Shown here: positions 1 to 9,393 of the stretch, in pieces
Numbering within the stretch: position 1 is the stretch's first letter
How the letters are laid out: the number at the start of each line of letters is the position of its first letter
Source of the DNA: Lolium rigidum
Lineage: Eukaryota > Streptophyta > Magnoliopsida > Poales > Poaceae
Direction of reading: 5' to 3'
DNA: 64,000 nt
Assembly (NCBI RefSeq): GCF_022539505.1
Contig: NC_061510.1
Location: 34,187,047-34,251,046 of the forward strand
Made by a program: the position numbers and the translations under genes
Notes under the pieces: model-generated
What the model was told of the DNA's origin: nothing
Database searches by the model: none
The model's input: the letters and a program-made list of their open reading frames with translations, nothing else

Positions 1-883
1 ATTCATACATGGATGTTTCTGTTCCTCAGTTTGAACTCCATAGTACCATGAACAAGTTTGTTGTGGTGTAAAGTGAATACTTTGCTAGCTCCACGACATG
101 GTTTGCTTGCTGGTAGTGTGCAAAGTGTTGATATGCATACTTTAAACAGATATGCTGCTTATACATGGTTACTTTATTTGATGGCTGGCTTGTGGCCTTG
201 CTTGCTTTTCTGGTTCTACTTAGTTGGCCTAGGAGTGATTTCCTAGACCCTAAGTATATACTTCTACAGCTAGTGGATTTCGGTGAAGGGATGTACTATA
301 TATTTATGATAAGAACAGATGATGTACTTGATTAATAATACATGTGCCATGGCATTCTTAGTGTTTGTTCATGAAATGGCTTAGTTGATATTCTGTACAA
401 GAAATGAGAATTAGCTTAGTTGATGTTTGTTTAAAGCAATTGATTTCACTAATGTATATAGAGAGTGAGAGAGCAAAATGATGTTGTAATTGGTTATCTC
501 AACAATGATGCTGACAGCCATTTTATATGTCAAAAGATATCTGCTTGTGGCTGCTGTTGGTTGGCTGGTAGGTGCTTCTGCTAGCATATTAGTGATAGGT
601 GCCGCTGCTACATATAGTAGATGTACATGTAGTTCCTGCTCGTTAATGAGAATGCCATTAATTCACCATCGGGTTAACTCGGCAACATTTGCAACATTTG
701 CAAGGCTGCTAGGCTGTTGTAGCTCTTTTATTTTTATAGTTCAAAGCTTACTGACTTTTTATTTTGAACATTTGCAAGGCTGAGACTTGGAGCAGGAGCA
801 GGAGAAGCACACCGCGTTGCCCTCGACTGCTAACGCCGCTGCAGAAGACCGCCGCCGCATCCTCCAAGGTAGCCCTCGATGCT
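1..883. other. AT-rich CACTA interior without recognisable gene
   Basis: I see no convincing coding sequence here. Short reading frames occur by chance (for example 490-783, hydrophobic) but match nothing I know. The stretch is probably intron or untranslated sequence of the CACTA transposase transcript, judged only from its position upstream of the first-ORF remnant. Confidence 0.4.
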
Positions 884-1098
884 GATGGTGCTTGCTGCTG
901 CTAGCTTGTTGCTTGCTGCTTGTTAGCTGCTGCTTCTTGCTTGCTGCTGCTTGCTTGTTAGCTGCTGCTTGCTGCTTGCTAGCTGCTGCTGCTTGCTGCT
1001 TGCTAGCTGCTGCTTGCTTGCTACTGCTTGCTAGCTGCTAACTGATGTTGCTGCTAGCTGCTGCTTGCTAGCTGATGCATGCATATACCTAGCTGATG
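884..1098. repeat. GCT/TTGCTGCTAGC low-complexity tract
   Basis: The stretch is built almost entirely of interleaved GCT, TGCT and GCTAGCT steps (repeated GCTTGCTAGCTGCTGCTT-like units). It is a compound, imperfect microsatellite inside the CACTA element and carries no coding signal. Confidence 0.85.
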
Positions 1099-1242
1099 CA
1101 TGCTGTTGAGTGCTCAGCTGGTGGAGGATCAACTGTATATGGAGGAACAATTGTATATGTGCCATGGTGCTCAGCTGGTGGATTGTTTTCCTGGTGTATT
1201 TGTGTCATATTCTTGTGCAGGGATCGACAGAGTTGCCCATTA

Positions 1243-1277
1243 TCGCCGAAATGTTGATTCATTTCCGTTTCGGCGAA
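1243..1277. other. GC-rich hairpin in CACTA transcript leader
   Basis: An inverted repeat with TCGCCGAAA on the left and TTTCGGCGA on the right encloses a short loop. It lies between a splice-acceptor-like TTCTTGTGCAG (about 1210-1220) and the first-ORF start at 1378. It could fold in the transposase mRNA leader; its function is unknown. Confidence 0.45.
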
Positions 1278-1377
1278 AATGGGGCACTCATATGTCCATA
1301 AATTAGCATAGGTCATGCCCAATTTTTCCGTGAAATCTTGCGCTAATTTTATGCATTTTTTCCTACTTAGTTCGAAC

Positions 1378-1673
1378 ATGGCCAACAACGAAGAGGCCGG
1401 CGGCAGCGGCAGCAAGCCGTTCCGGATGCTAACCGATGAAATGGAGGTGATGGAGTCACAACCTCGCCGCGACGACGGCGAGGATGATGGCACCGATCCG
1501 GAGTACCGAGCGGACGATGCCGCCGAGGATGACACCACCGATGGTGCCGCCGAGGATGACACCACGGATGGTGCCGCCGAGGATGACACCGGCGCACCGA
1601 AGAAGCTACGGAGGGAGCGTCGCCCGAATGTGCTCAGCACCGTGAAGCAGGCATTCACCGAAGTGAACGCCAG
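1378..1673 (+). pseudogene. CACTA first-ORF fragment (acidic N-terminal region)
   Basis: The start chosen is the ATG at 1378. The product opens MANNEEAGG, then has an acidic block with a near-perfect repeat of DDTTDGAAE (about residues 50-75), then a basic patch KKLRRERRPN and VKQAFTEVN. This architecture is familiar from grass CACTA proteins, where the region precedes a plant transposase domain (from memory, not checked). At about 1667-1674 the frame leaves the coding sequence and enters a non-coding tandem repeat through the shared bases GGCACAAATATC. The rest of the ORF is therefore deleted. The frame stays open by chance to 1812. The fragment cannot make a functional transposase. Confidence 0.6.
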
Positions 1674-1826
1674 TGGCACAAATATCAATCTCTTGTGCAT
1701 CCTACCTGGCCTCGCTAACGCCATCCCGGGATGTTCATATTTGTTTCGACCGACAAAGTATGAGGCCCTTGTCATTCTTCCATTTGCTTTCGCACCATTG
1801 GCCGATGATTAGAATGTTTGGTCACC
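1668..1826. repeat. CACTA internal tandem repeat, unit A
   Basis: This is the first of three degenerate copies of a unit of about 195 bp. Shared landmarks are CACAAATATCAATCTCTTGT, a CGGGATGTTCATATTTGTT-like stretch, a GTATGAGGC step and GCCGATGATTAGAATG at the end. Further copies lie at about 2468-2766 and 2767-2945. Confidence 0.75.
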
Positions 1827-2467
1827 TATACGCCGCAATATACTTTGTAGACGGGCCCCCCTTTCCCCGGCCGCCGTTCGTTGAACGAGTCCTTGACGAG
1901 ACAACAACGCCGACATGTCTCTTCGGCGCAGAACCACGCCGGTCCAGCCGTCTCCCTTGTGGCCGTGTCTAATGGGCTCTGCGCTTTTCTCCATGGCCGG
2001 ACCACGATTGGACTCACCGGGAAATACCGATAATCGCCATCACCACTATCGTCGAGTCCACGAGTGTAGAGTACTTTGCAGCGAGATGCCGCTTTTCTTC
2101 TCTCGCCGTCCGGTGAACGAGTCCTTGATGCAAAGACCGTGCCGGCCTCCGGGCAGGCCGGCACGGTCTTTGCATCAAAGACTCGTTCACCGCACGGCAA
2201 GGGAAGAAAAGTGGCATCTGCCGCAACCGCTATGCTCCTGTGGAGTCCGGCGATAGTGTTGATGGCGATTATCATTATTCCCCGGTGAGTCCAATCGTGG
2301 TCCGGCCATGCGAAGAGCGCGGAGACGCGGCCACAAGGGACGCGGGCTGGGTCCGCCGTGGTTCCTGCGCCGGAGAGCGAGATCAGCGTTGTTGTGTCGT
2401 TAAGGACCCGTTCACGGAACGGCGGCCGGGGAAAGGGGCCCTTCCGCAAAGTATACTTGCGGTGTAT
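1827..2467. mobile_element. Foldback-type element with arms of about 300 bp
   Basis: The sequence is one large imperfect palindrome centred near 2151-2152. The innermost arms are 24 bp and perfect (2125-2148 and 2155-2178) around a 6-bp loop. Homology continues outward through matching blocks such as GGTGAACGAGTC to the ends, where TATACGCCGCAATATACTTTG on the left faces its complement on the right. The element sits inside a copy of the CACTA tandem repeat and interrupts it, so it is a separate later insertion. No protein is encoded. The exact target duplication is unclear because the flanks themselves read TATAC. Confidence 0.7.
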
Positions 2468-2945
2468 ACCTGCAACTATGGTTTCGACCATAGTATTTGT
2501 GTTGACCAATAATGTATGAGGCACTTATTTCATTTTGTCATTCCATTTGCTTTGAGATTTTCAAAATGCCGATGATTATAATGGTTGGTCAACTCTGCTG
2601 GGAGGGGCAAGTGAACTCGGTGCGATGACACAAGTATCAATCTCTTGTGCATCCTACTTGGTTTCACTTACCCCTTCGCGGAATGTTAATATTTGTTCCG
2701 ACCAACAATGTATGAGGCATATGCTATTTAGTTGATACCACTTGGCTCTTTCTTCCATTTTAGTGCCGATGATTAGAATGTTCGGTCAACTGTACACTCC
2801 GGGGTGTCGCTAGTGAGCCTGGTGTGATGGCACAAATATCAATCTCTTGTGCATCCTACCTGGCCTCACTAACGCCATCCCGGGATGTTCATATTTGTTC
2901 CGACCAACAATGTATGAGGCATGCCTTTTAGTTCATACTACTTGG
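2468..2945. repeat. CACTA internal tandem repeat, units B and C
   Basis: The 2468-2571 part finishes the unit broken by the foldback element. Then unit B (2572-2766) and unit C (2767 to about 2945) follow head to tail. Each opens GATGATTA(G/T)AATG and contains CAATCTCTTGTGCATCCTAC and ACCAACAATGTATGAGGC. Divergence between units is roughly 15-20 percent by eye, so the array is old. Confidence 0.75.
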
Positions 2946-3028
2946 ATCGTTTTTGAGTTTGCTCTTATTCGTTGCAAACATCTATGAGCGTGCACTAATG
3001 TTTCTTTGGCTTGTTTATATATGTGCAG

Positions 3029-3282
3029 ATATGACGTGGTATGTCGTGTACAAGGGCAAGGTCCCCGGAGTCTACAACGACTGGGAGGAGTGTCGGAGAC
3101 AGGTTCACCGTTTTAGCGGTAACGACTACAAAGGGTACACCACTAGAGCGGAGGCCGAAGACGGATACGCACGCTATGCGGCGGGAGAGAGGACGGAGCG
3201 GAGGAGGAACCGGATGAAGACCACTTTCATCGGGACGGTGCTAGTAGTAACTCTAGCTCTCTTCTATGTGATGCTAGTTTAG
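3029..3282 (+). CDS. CACTA last exon: RNase H1 N-terminal-like domain and C-terminal membrane segment
   Basis: A splice-acceptor-like TATATATGTGCAG precedes the exon, and the first ATG is at 3031. The product of 83 residues begins with a short domain of the RNase H1 N-terminal / caulimovirus VI type. Its hallmarks are WYVVYKGKVPGVY near the N terminus, W and C in the middle and a conserved F-x-x-(Y)KGY around residues 33-41. Then come a basic stretch (ERTERRRNRMK) and a hydrophobic tail of about 20 residues that looks like a membrane anchor. The domain class binds nucleic-acid duplexes in other proteins. Grass CACTA elements commonly carry it at the 3' end of the transposase gene. Here it is cut off from the rest by internal deletion. 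The stop is at 3280-3282. Confidence 0.7.
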
Positions 3283-3510
3283 ATGATCGACCTTGTGTAA
3301 CCACTAGCTCATTTGTGAATTTGTAACTCCGTAACTTGCATTGTAACATCGTAACTTCTCTAATGTCAATTCTTGTGAATCATGTGGGGCTAATGTGAAG
3401 AACTATGTATGGATCGGTTGTGCTGTTGTTTATATGTGTTATATATCCTGTATTGTGCTATTGTATTGTGATATACAACCTGTATATATACCTGCCAGCA
3501 TACAAAAAAA
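3283..3510. other. CACTA 3' untranslated region
   Basis: This is an AT-rich stretch between the last-exon stop and the subterminal repeats. It contains repeated TTGTAACxxCGTAACTT phrases and TATATATAC tracts. I see no gene in it. Confidence 0.5.
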
Positions 3511-3987
3511 AATCGAAATAGTAGCAGTGGCGCACTAGAGGCCCATCAGTGGCGCACGTCCACTAAGTAGCAGTGGCGCACTGCGCTGGATCTAGTGGCG
3601 CACTGCCCTGTGATCCCCTCCGAGACTAGCGATGGCGCACCAAGAACCTCAGCGGTGGCGCACGTCCCGGAGACAGCGGTGGCGCACGTCCACACGCAGC
3701 GGTGGCGCACCATCTCGCTGAAACGGTGGCGCACGCAAAACGGTAGCGGTGGCGCACCACATCTAGGCAGGTGGTGGCGCACGCCTCGACCAACGGTGGC
3801 GCACCACTTTGGAGTAATAGTGGCGCACTGCCTGGACATGTCAATGGCGCACCACGCAGTGCGCCAGCGGTATCCGAGCTAGTAGTGGCGCACCCCTAGT
3901 GCGCCACTACTAGGAGTTAGCAGTGGCATGATAGCAGTGGCGCACCACTAGTGCGCCACTGAAGGCTATATGTGGTGCGCCACTGAT
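3511..3987. repeat. CACTA subterminal repeats (GTGGCGCAC motif array)
   Basis: About twenty copies of GTGGCGCAC or its complement, spaced roughly 15-35 bp apart, fill this stretch; near the end they occur in both orientations. In well-studied CACTA elements (En/Spm) such subterminal motifs bind the element's DNA-binding protein. That role is inferred here from position. High CpG content makes the array a likely methylation target. Confidence 0.85.
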
Positions 3988-4006
3988 TGCCTTTTTCCTA
4001 GTAGTG
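3988..4006 (+). repeat. CACTA right terminal inverted repeat
   Basis: TGCCTTTTTCCTAGTAGTG is the complement of the standard grass CACTA start. The next bases (TGATGCGCAC) belong to the G1 LTR, as shown by its other copy at 23454. Confidence 0.9.
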
Positions 4007-5549
4007 TGATGCGCACAGCAGCAAGTTTCCCTCAGTATGAAACCAAGGTTATCGAACCAGTAGGAGCCAAGAAGCACGTGAAGGTTGTTGGTGAAGGAGT
4101 GTAGTGCGGTGCAACACCAGTGAAACCGGCGCCAACGTGGAACCTGCACAACACAATTAAGATACTTTGCCCCAACGTAACAGTGATGTTGTCAATCTCA
4201 CCAGCTTGCTGAAAACAAAGAATTAAACGTATCGAGTGGAAGATGGTGTTTGTTTGCAAAGAACAGTATAGAACAATGATTGCAGTAGATTGTATTCAGA
4301 TGTAAAAGAATGGACCGAGGTCCACAGTTCACTAGTGGTGTCTCTTCAATAAGATAACTAACATGCTGGGTGAACAAATTACAGGTGGGCAATTTACAAA
4401 TAAAGATTCAATACATATCAACGATGATTACTATGAGATTTAATCAGGGCATTACGACAAAGTACATAGACCGCTATCCAGCATGCATCTATGCCTAAAT
4501 AATCCACCTTCGGGTTAGCATCCGCACCCCCTCCGGTATTAAGTTGTAAACAACGAGATAATTGCATTAAGTATGGTGCGTAATGTAATCAACACAAATA
4601 TCCTTAGACAAAGCATTGATGTTTTATCCCTAGTAGCAACGAGCATATCCACAACCTTAGAACTTTACGTCACTCGTCCCAGTTAAATGGAGGCATGAAC
4701 CCACTATCGAGCATAAATACTCCCTCTTGGAGTTACAAGTATCAACTTGGCCAGAGCCTCTACTAGCAACGGAGAGCATGCAAGAACATAAACAACACAT
4801 ATATGATAGATTGATAATCAACTTGACATAATATTCTAGATTCATCGGATCCCACCAAACACAACATGTAGGATTACAAATAGATGATCTTGATCATGTT
4901 AGGCAGCTCACAAGATCTAAACAATGATAACACAAGCGGAGAAGACAACCATCTAGCTATTGCTATGGACCCATAGTCCAAGGATGAACTACTCACGCAT
5001 CAATCCGGAGGCGGGCATGATGTTGTAGAGCCCTCCGGTGATGATTCCCCTCTCCAGCAGGGTGCCGGAGGCGATCTCCTGAATCCCCCAAGATGGGATT
5101 GGCAGCGGCGGCGTCTCTGGAAGGTTTTCCGTATCGTGGCTCTCGGTACAGGGGGTTTCGCGACGAATGCTTTAAGTAGGCGGAAGGGCGGAGTCGGAGG
5201 GGTCACGGGGGCCCCACACGCTAGGGCCGCGTGGGCCCCCCTTAGGCCGCGCCGCCCTAGTGTGGCGGTGCCCCGTGGCCCCACTTCCTTTCCCCCTCGG
5301 TCTTCTGGAAGCTTCGTGGAAAAATAGGACCCTGGGCGTTGATTTCGTCCAATTCCGAGAATATTTCCTTTGTAGGATTTACGAAACCAAAAACAGCGAG
5401 AAAACGACAGACTGGCGCTTCAGCATCTTGTTAGTAGGTTAGTGCCGGAAAATGTATAACAATGATGTAAAGTATGTATAAAACATTCAAGTATTGTCAT
5501 AAAAGTAGCATGGAACATAAGAAATTATAGATACGTGTGAGACGTATCA
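4007..5549 (-). repeat. G1 3' LTR (truncated by CACTA)
   Basis: It begins on the minus strand with TGATACGTCTC (5549 downward) and matches the copy at 23454-24988. The final 47 bp of the LTR (present at 23407-23453) are separated by the CACTA insertion. Confidence 0.95.
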
Positions 5550-5566
5550 AGCATCCCCAAGCTTAG
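5550..5566 (-). other. G1 polypurine tract
   Basis: Minus strand CTAAGCTTGGGGATGCT lies directly against the 3' LTR. This is where plus-strand DNA synthesis is primed in LTR retrotransposons. The same 16-mer recurs at 7446-7461 and 7504-7519. Confidence 0.75.
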
Positions 5567-8137
5567 TTCCTACTCGCCCTCGAGTAGGTAAACGATAACA
5601 CAAATAATTTCTGAAGTGACATGCTACCAACATAACCTTGATCAACATTATTGTAAAGCATATGAGATGGATGGAGTGATCTGAAGCAAAAGATTGCTAA
5701 CAAAAGATGATGACTAAACAAATGAATCATATAGCAAAACTTTCATGAATAGTACTTTCAAGACAAGTATCAACAAGACTTGCATAAGAGCTAACTCATA
5801 AGCAATAAATTCTAAGTAGAATGCATTGAAGCAACACAAAGGATGATTAAGTTTCAGCAATTGCTTTCAACTTGTAACATGTAAATCTCATGGATATTTG
5901 TCAACATAGAGTAATATAACAGGTGCAATAAATAAACATGTAAGAATCAATACACACAGTCAACACAAGTGTTCGCTTCTAAGATAGAAAGAAGTAGGTA
6001 GACTGACTCAACATAAAGTAAAAGAATGGCCCTTCGCAGAGGGAAGCATGGATTAGTATTTTTCTGCTAGAGCTTTTATTTTGAAAACATAGAAACAATT
6101 TTGTCAACAATAGTAATAATTCATATGTGCTATGCATAATACTTCCTACAAGTTGCAAGCCTCATGCATAGAGTACTAATAGTGCTCACACCTTGTGCTA
6201 ATCATCTCGGATAACACGGATTATCATTGCATGACATATGTTTCAACCAAGTGTCACAAAGGGGTACCTCTATGGCGCATGTACAAAGGTCTAAGGAGAA
6301 AGCACGCATTGGATTTCTCGCTTTTGATTATTCTCAACTTAGACATCCATACCGGGACAACATAGACAACAGATAATGGACTCCTCTTTTAATGCTTAAG
6401 CATTCAACAACAAATAATATTCTCATAAGAGATTGAGGTTGTATGTCCAAACTGAAACTTCCACCATGATACATGGCTTTAGTTAGCGGCCCAATGTTCT
6501 TCTCTAACACATGCATACTCAAACCATTTTGATCATGAAATCACACTTACTTCAGACAAGACGAACATGCATAGCATCTCACATGATATCCAACAAAGGT
6601 AAAAAGTTGATGGCGTCCCTAGAAACATGGTTACCGCTCAACAAGCAACTTATAAGAACTAAGACACATAACTACATATTCATCACCACAATAGTTTTTA
6701 AGCTATTTGTCCCATGAGCTATATATTGCAAAGATAAAGAAATGAAATTTTAAAGGTAGCACTCAAGTAATTTACTTTGGAATGGCAGAAAAATACCATA
6801 TAGTAGGTAGATATGGTGGACACAAATGGCATGGGTTTTGGCTCAAGGTGTTTGGATGCACGAGAAGCATTTCCTCTCAGTACAAGGCTTTGGGTTAGCA
6901 AGGTTGTTTGAAGCAAACACAAATATGAACAGGTACAGCAAAACTTACACAAGAACATATTGCAAGCATTATAAGAATCTACATTGTCTTCCTTGTTGTT
7001 CAAACACTTTACCAGAAAATATCTAGACTTAGAGAGACCAATCATGCAAACCAAATTTTAACAAGCTCTACGGTAGTTCTCCATTAATAGATTAAACTAC
7101 ATGATGCAAGAGCTTAAACATGATCTATGAGAGCTCAAAACAATTGCCTAGTTATTCCAAACCATATGAAGCATTTTCTGATTCCAACCAAATAGCAATT
7201 AACGAAGAAATTTTCAGCCTTCGCCATGAACATTAAAGCACAATTAAGAACACAAGTGTTCCATATGAAAAAGCGGAGCGTAATATCTCCAATATAAGGA
7301 TGGTGGGATCCAACTTTATTCAAACCAAAACAAAAATAAAAGCAAACCGACGCTCCAAGTAAAGAACATAAGATGTGACGGAATAAAAATATAGTTTCAC
7401 TAGAAGTGACTCGATAAGTTGTCGATGAAGAAGGGGATGCCTTGGGCATCCCCAAGCTTAGATGCTTGAGTCTTCTTAAAATATGCAGGGATGAACCACC
7501 GGGGCATCCCCAAGCTTAGATCTTTCACTCTTCTTGATCATAATGTATCATCCTCTTCTCTTGACCCTTGAAAACTTCCTCCACACCAAACTTCAAGCAA
7601 ACTCATCAGAGGGTTAGTGCATAATCAAAAATTCATATATTCAGAGGTGACATAATCATTCTTAACACTTCTGGAAATTGCACAAAGCTTCTGAAAGTAA
7701 ATGGAACAAAGAAACTCATTCAACATAGCAAAAGCGGCAATGCGAAATAAAAGGCAGAATCTGTCAAAACGAACGATCAGTAAAGACGAATTTTGCAGGG
7801 GCACTTAACTTGCTCAAACGGAAAAACTCAAAACTAATGAAAGTTGCGTACATATCTGAGGATCACGCACGTAAATTGGCAGATATTTTTGATTTTTTTT
7901 ACAGAGAGTTCTGCGCGAATTCATGACAGACAACAATTCTGTTTCTACGCAGCAATCCAAATCTAGCATCAACTTTACCATAGAGACTTTACTTGGCACA
8001 AAAACATGATAAGGAGAGGTTGCCACAGTAGTAACAACTTCTAAGACTCAACAATACAGTAGATAAAATGAAACATGGGTTATCTCCCAAGAAGTGCTTT
8101 TCTTTAACGCGTTTCAGCTAGGCGCAGAAAGTGCAAA
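5567..8137 (-). other. G1 long non-coding 3' internal region
   Basis: I see no coding sequence in 2.6 kb between the protease stop and the polypurine tract. The region is nearly collinear with 34752-37208 of G2, including the phrase CATGGGTTATCTCCCAAGAAG (8074-8094), the hairpin at 7433-7453 and the two extra polypurine-tract copies. Conservation between two elements with different coding content suggests a replication or packaging role; that is inference. Confidence 0.7.
7433..7519 (-). other. Hairpin plus two extra polypurine-tract copies (G1)
   Basis: GGGGATGCC-TTG-GGCATCCCC (7433-7453) is a perfect 9-bp stem with a 3-base loop. It runs straight into GCATCCCCAAGCTTAG (7446-7461), and a second identical 16-mer follows at 7504-7519. 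Both match the real polypurine tract at 5551-5566. Confidence 0.75.
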
Positions 8138-8624
8138 TCAAGTAACATCAAGAGATGAAGCATCAACATCATAATTTGTTCTAATAATAGAATCAAAAGG
8201 CAACGTCATTCTCTTTCTAGGGAAGTGTTCCATACCTTTCTTGAGAGGAAATTGATGCTTAACATTACCTTCCTTCATATCAATAACAGCACCAACGGTT
8301 CGAAGAAAAGGTCTTCCCAACACAATAGGACAAGATGAATTGCATTCAATATCCAAGACAACAAAATCAACGGGGACAAGGTTATTGTTAACCGTAATGC
8401 GAACATTATCAATCCTCCCCAAAGGTTTCTTTTTAACATTATCAGCAAGATTAACATCCAAATAACAATTTTTCAATGGTGGCAAGTCAAGCATATCATA
8501 AATTTTCTTGGGCATAACAGAAATACTTGCACCAAGATCACATAAAGCATTACATTCAAAATCATTGAATTTCATCTTAATGACGGGATCCCAATCATCT
8601 TCTAATTTCCTAGGAATAGAAGTT
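8138..8624 (-). pseudogene. G1 retroviral-type aspartic protease
   Basis: Frame open from 8575 to the stop at 8138; the preceding codons to about 8624 belong to the same frame. The active-site loop reads CDLGASISVMP (the Asp-x-Gly core of a retropepsin), followed by a typical GRPFLRT flap or alpha-turn motif near residue 92-98. This enzyme class cleaves the Gag polyprotein. It is joined to gag on the minus strand but lies in a different frame, with a shift near 8625. The stop comes soon after the domain and no RT follows, so the element ends its coding capacity here. Confidence 0.75.
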
Positions 8625-8960
8625 TCAAGTTTTAATAAGAGCAGTTGTAATATGTTTTGTAAAGGCTAAATTTATAGCACTAGTATTAGGACTTCTAGCA
8701 AGTTTTTGTAAGAACTTTATAACTTCAGTAATATAAAAATCATCAAAATCTAAACCATCATGTTCTACAGCAATGGGATCATTGTCCACAATATTTTGAA
8801 AAATTTCAGCAGTTTTATCACAAGCAGTTTCAGCAGTTTCAGGCAATTTTGCACGCTTTGCACTAGGAGTAGAAACATTGCCAACACCAATTATTTTACC
8901 ATTGATAGTAGGAGGTCTAGCAACATGTGTAGAATCAACATTACTAGTGGTGGTAATAGT
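8625..8960 (-). pseudogene. G1 gag, C-terminal part (downstream of T1)
   Basis: Minus-strand frame beginning at the T1 insertion point and ending at a stop at 8625. It continues in frame from the gag part at 21902-23151 once T1 and one copy of the ATAGT duplication are disregarded. The product is Ser/Thr-rich, then acidic (DGLDFDDFY). It has no zinc knuckle that I can see. A frameshift at the end separates it from the protease. Confidence 0.65.
8956..8960. repeat. T1 target-site duplication, left (ATAGT)
   Basis: ATAGT directly precedes the T1 5' LTR and is repeated at 21897-21901 directly after the 3' LTR. Confidence 0.95.
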
Positions 8961-9347
8961 TGACATAGGCATCCCAAATGGGCCTGCCGAAGATAGTACC
9001 CGGGGTTTACTGGAGGCCCACTACTCGAAGAATAAGAAGATTCGGAAGCCCATTTAGTATTAAGGAAAGATAGTTTGTTTTAGGAAAGATAGAGTTTTGT
9101 AATCTCACGGGTTGAGTATGAAACCCTCCCGAATTCGTAACTTGTGTATTACGAAACCCTCGGCTCCACCTCCTATATAAGGGGGAGTCGAGGGACAAAG
9201 AAAGGATCGAATCTATTGTTAACATAACCCTAGTTTTCATAATCGTCGAGTACTTTTCGGCTGAAACCTTCGAGATCTACTTGCCCTCTACTTCTAACAA
9301 AACCCTAGTCTACAATCTGTAGGCATTGACAGGTTAATCCCTTGTCA
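8961..9347 (+). repeat. T1 5' LTR
   Basis: 387 bp from TGACATAGGC to CCCTTGTCA. It has TG..CA ends and is identical to the copy at 21509-21896 except for CT at 9010-9011 (TC there), the first base, and one missing T. Confidence 0.97.
9174..9181 (+). promoter_or_regulatory. T1 LTR TATA box
   Basis: TATATAAG in the context CACCTCCTATATAAGGGGG. It is kept in all four LTRs of T1 and T2, so it is the likely core promoter of the genomic RNA. Transcription would begin about 25-35 bp downstream. Confidence 0.7.
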
Positions 9348-9349
9348 AT

Positions 9350-9367
9350 TGGCGCCGTCTATGGGAA
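9350..9367 (+). other. T1 primer-binding site
   Basis: TGGCGCCGTCTATGGGAA starts 3 bases after the LTR. Its first nine bases equal the start of a tRNA-Asp primer site (TGGCGCCGT) and the rest diverges. Position makes the assignment secure, the tRNA identity less so. Confidence 0.75.
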
Positions 9368-9393
9368 TTAGAGGTTGCAAGGAGCTGATCTCG

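Larger units (their letters stand above)
1..4006 (+). mobile_element. CACTA DNA transposon, 3' part, internally deleted
   Basis: The right end is a canonical CACTA terminus (3988-4006, read inward CACTACTAGGAAAAAGGCA), preceded by about 470 bp of subterminal repeats. Inside lie a truncated first ORF (1378-1673) and a final exon with an RNase H1 N-terminal-like domain (3029-3282). Both are typical of grass CACTA elements as I know them. No matching left end CACTACTAGG is seen, so the element starts before the window. Most of the transposase is absent, so it is a non-autonomous deletion derivative. The base after the terminus begins TGA inside the 3' LTR of G1, so the 3-bp target duplication is probably TGA, but its left copy is off-window. 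The CACTA insertion is younger than G1. Confidence 0.85.

Noticed and set aside
1089..1775. Minus-strand frame of 228 codons in the CACTA
   Set aside because: It is the complement of the acidic first-ORF repeats; the Ser/Val-rich reading comes from GAC/GCC repeats on the other strand.
3511..3987. Dense short repeats that could suggest a CRISPR array
   Set aside because: Spacing is irregular, the repeats are in both orientations and they end at a CACTA terminus. They are transposon subterminal repeats in a plant genome.
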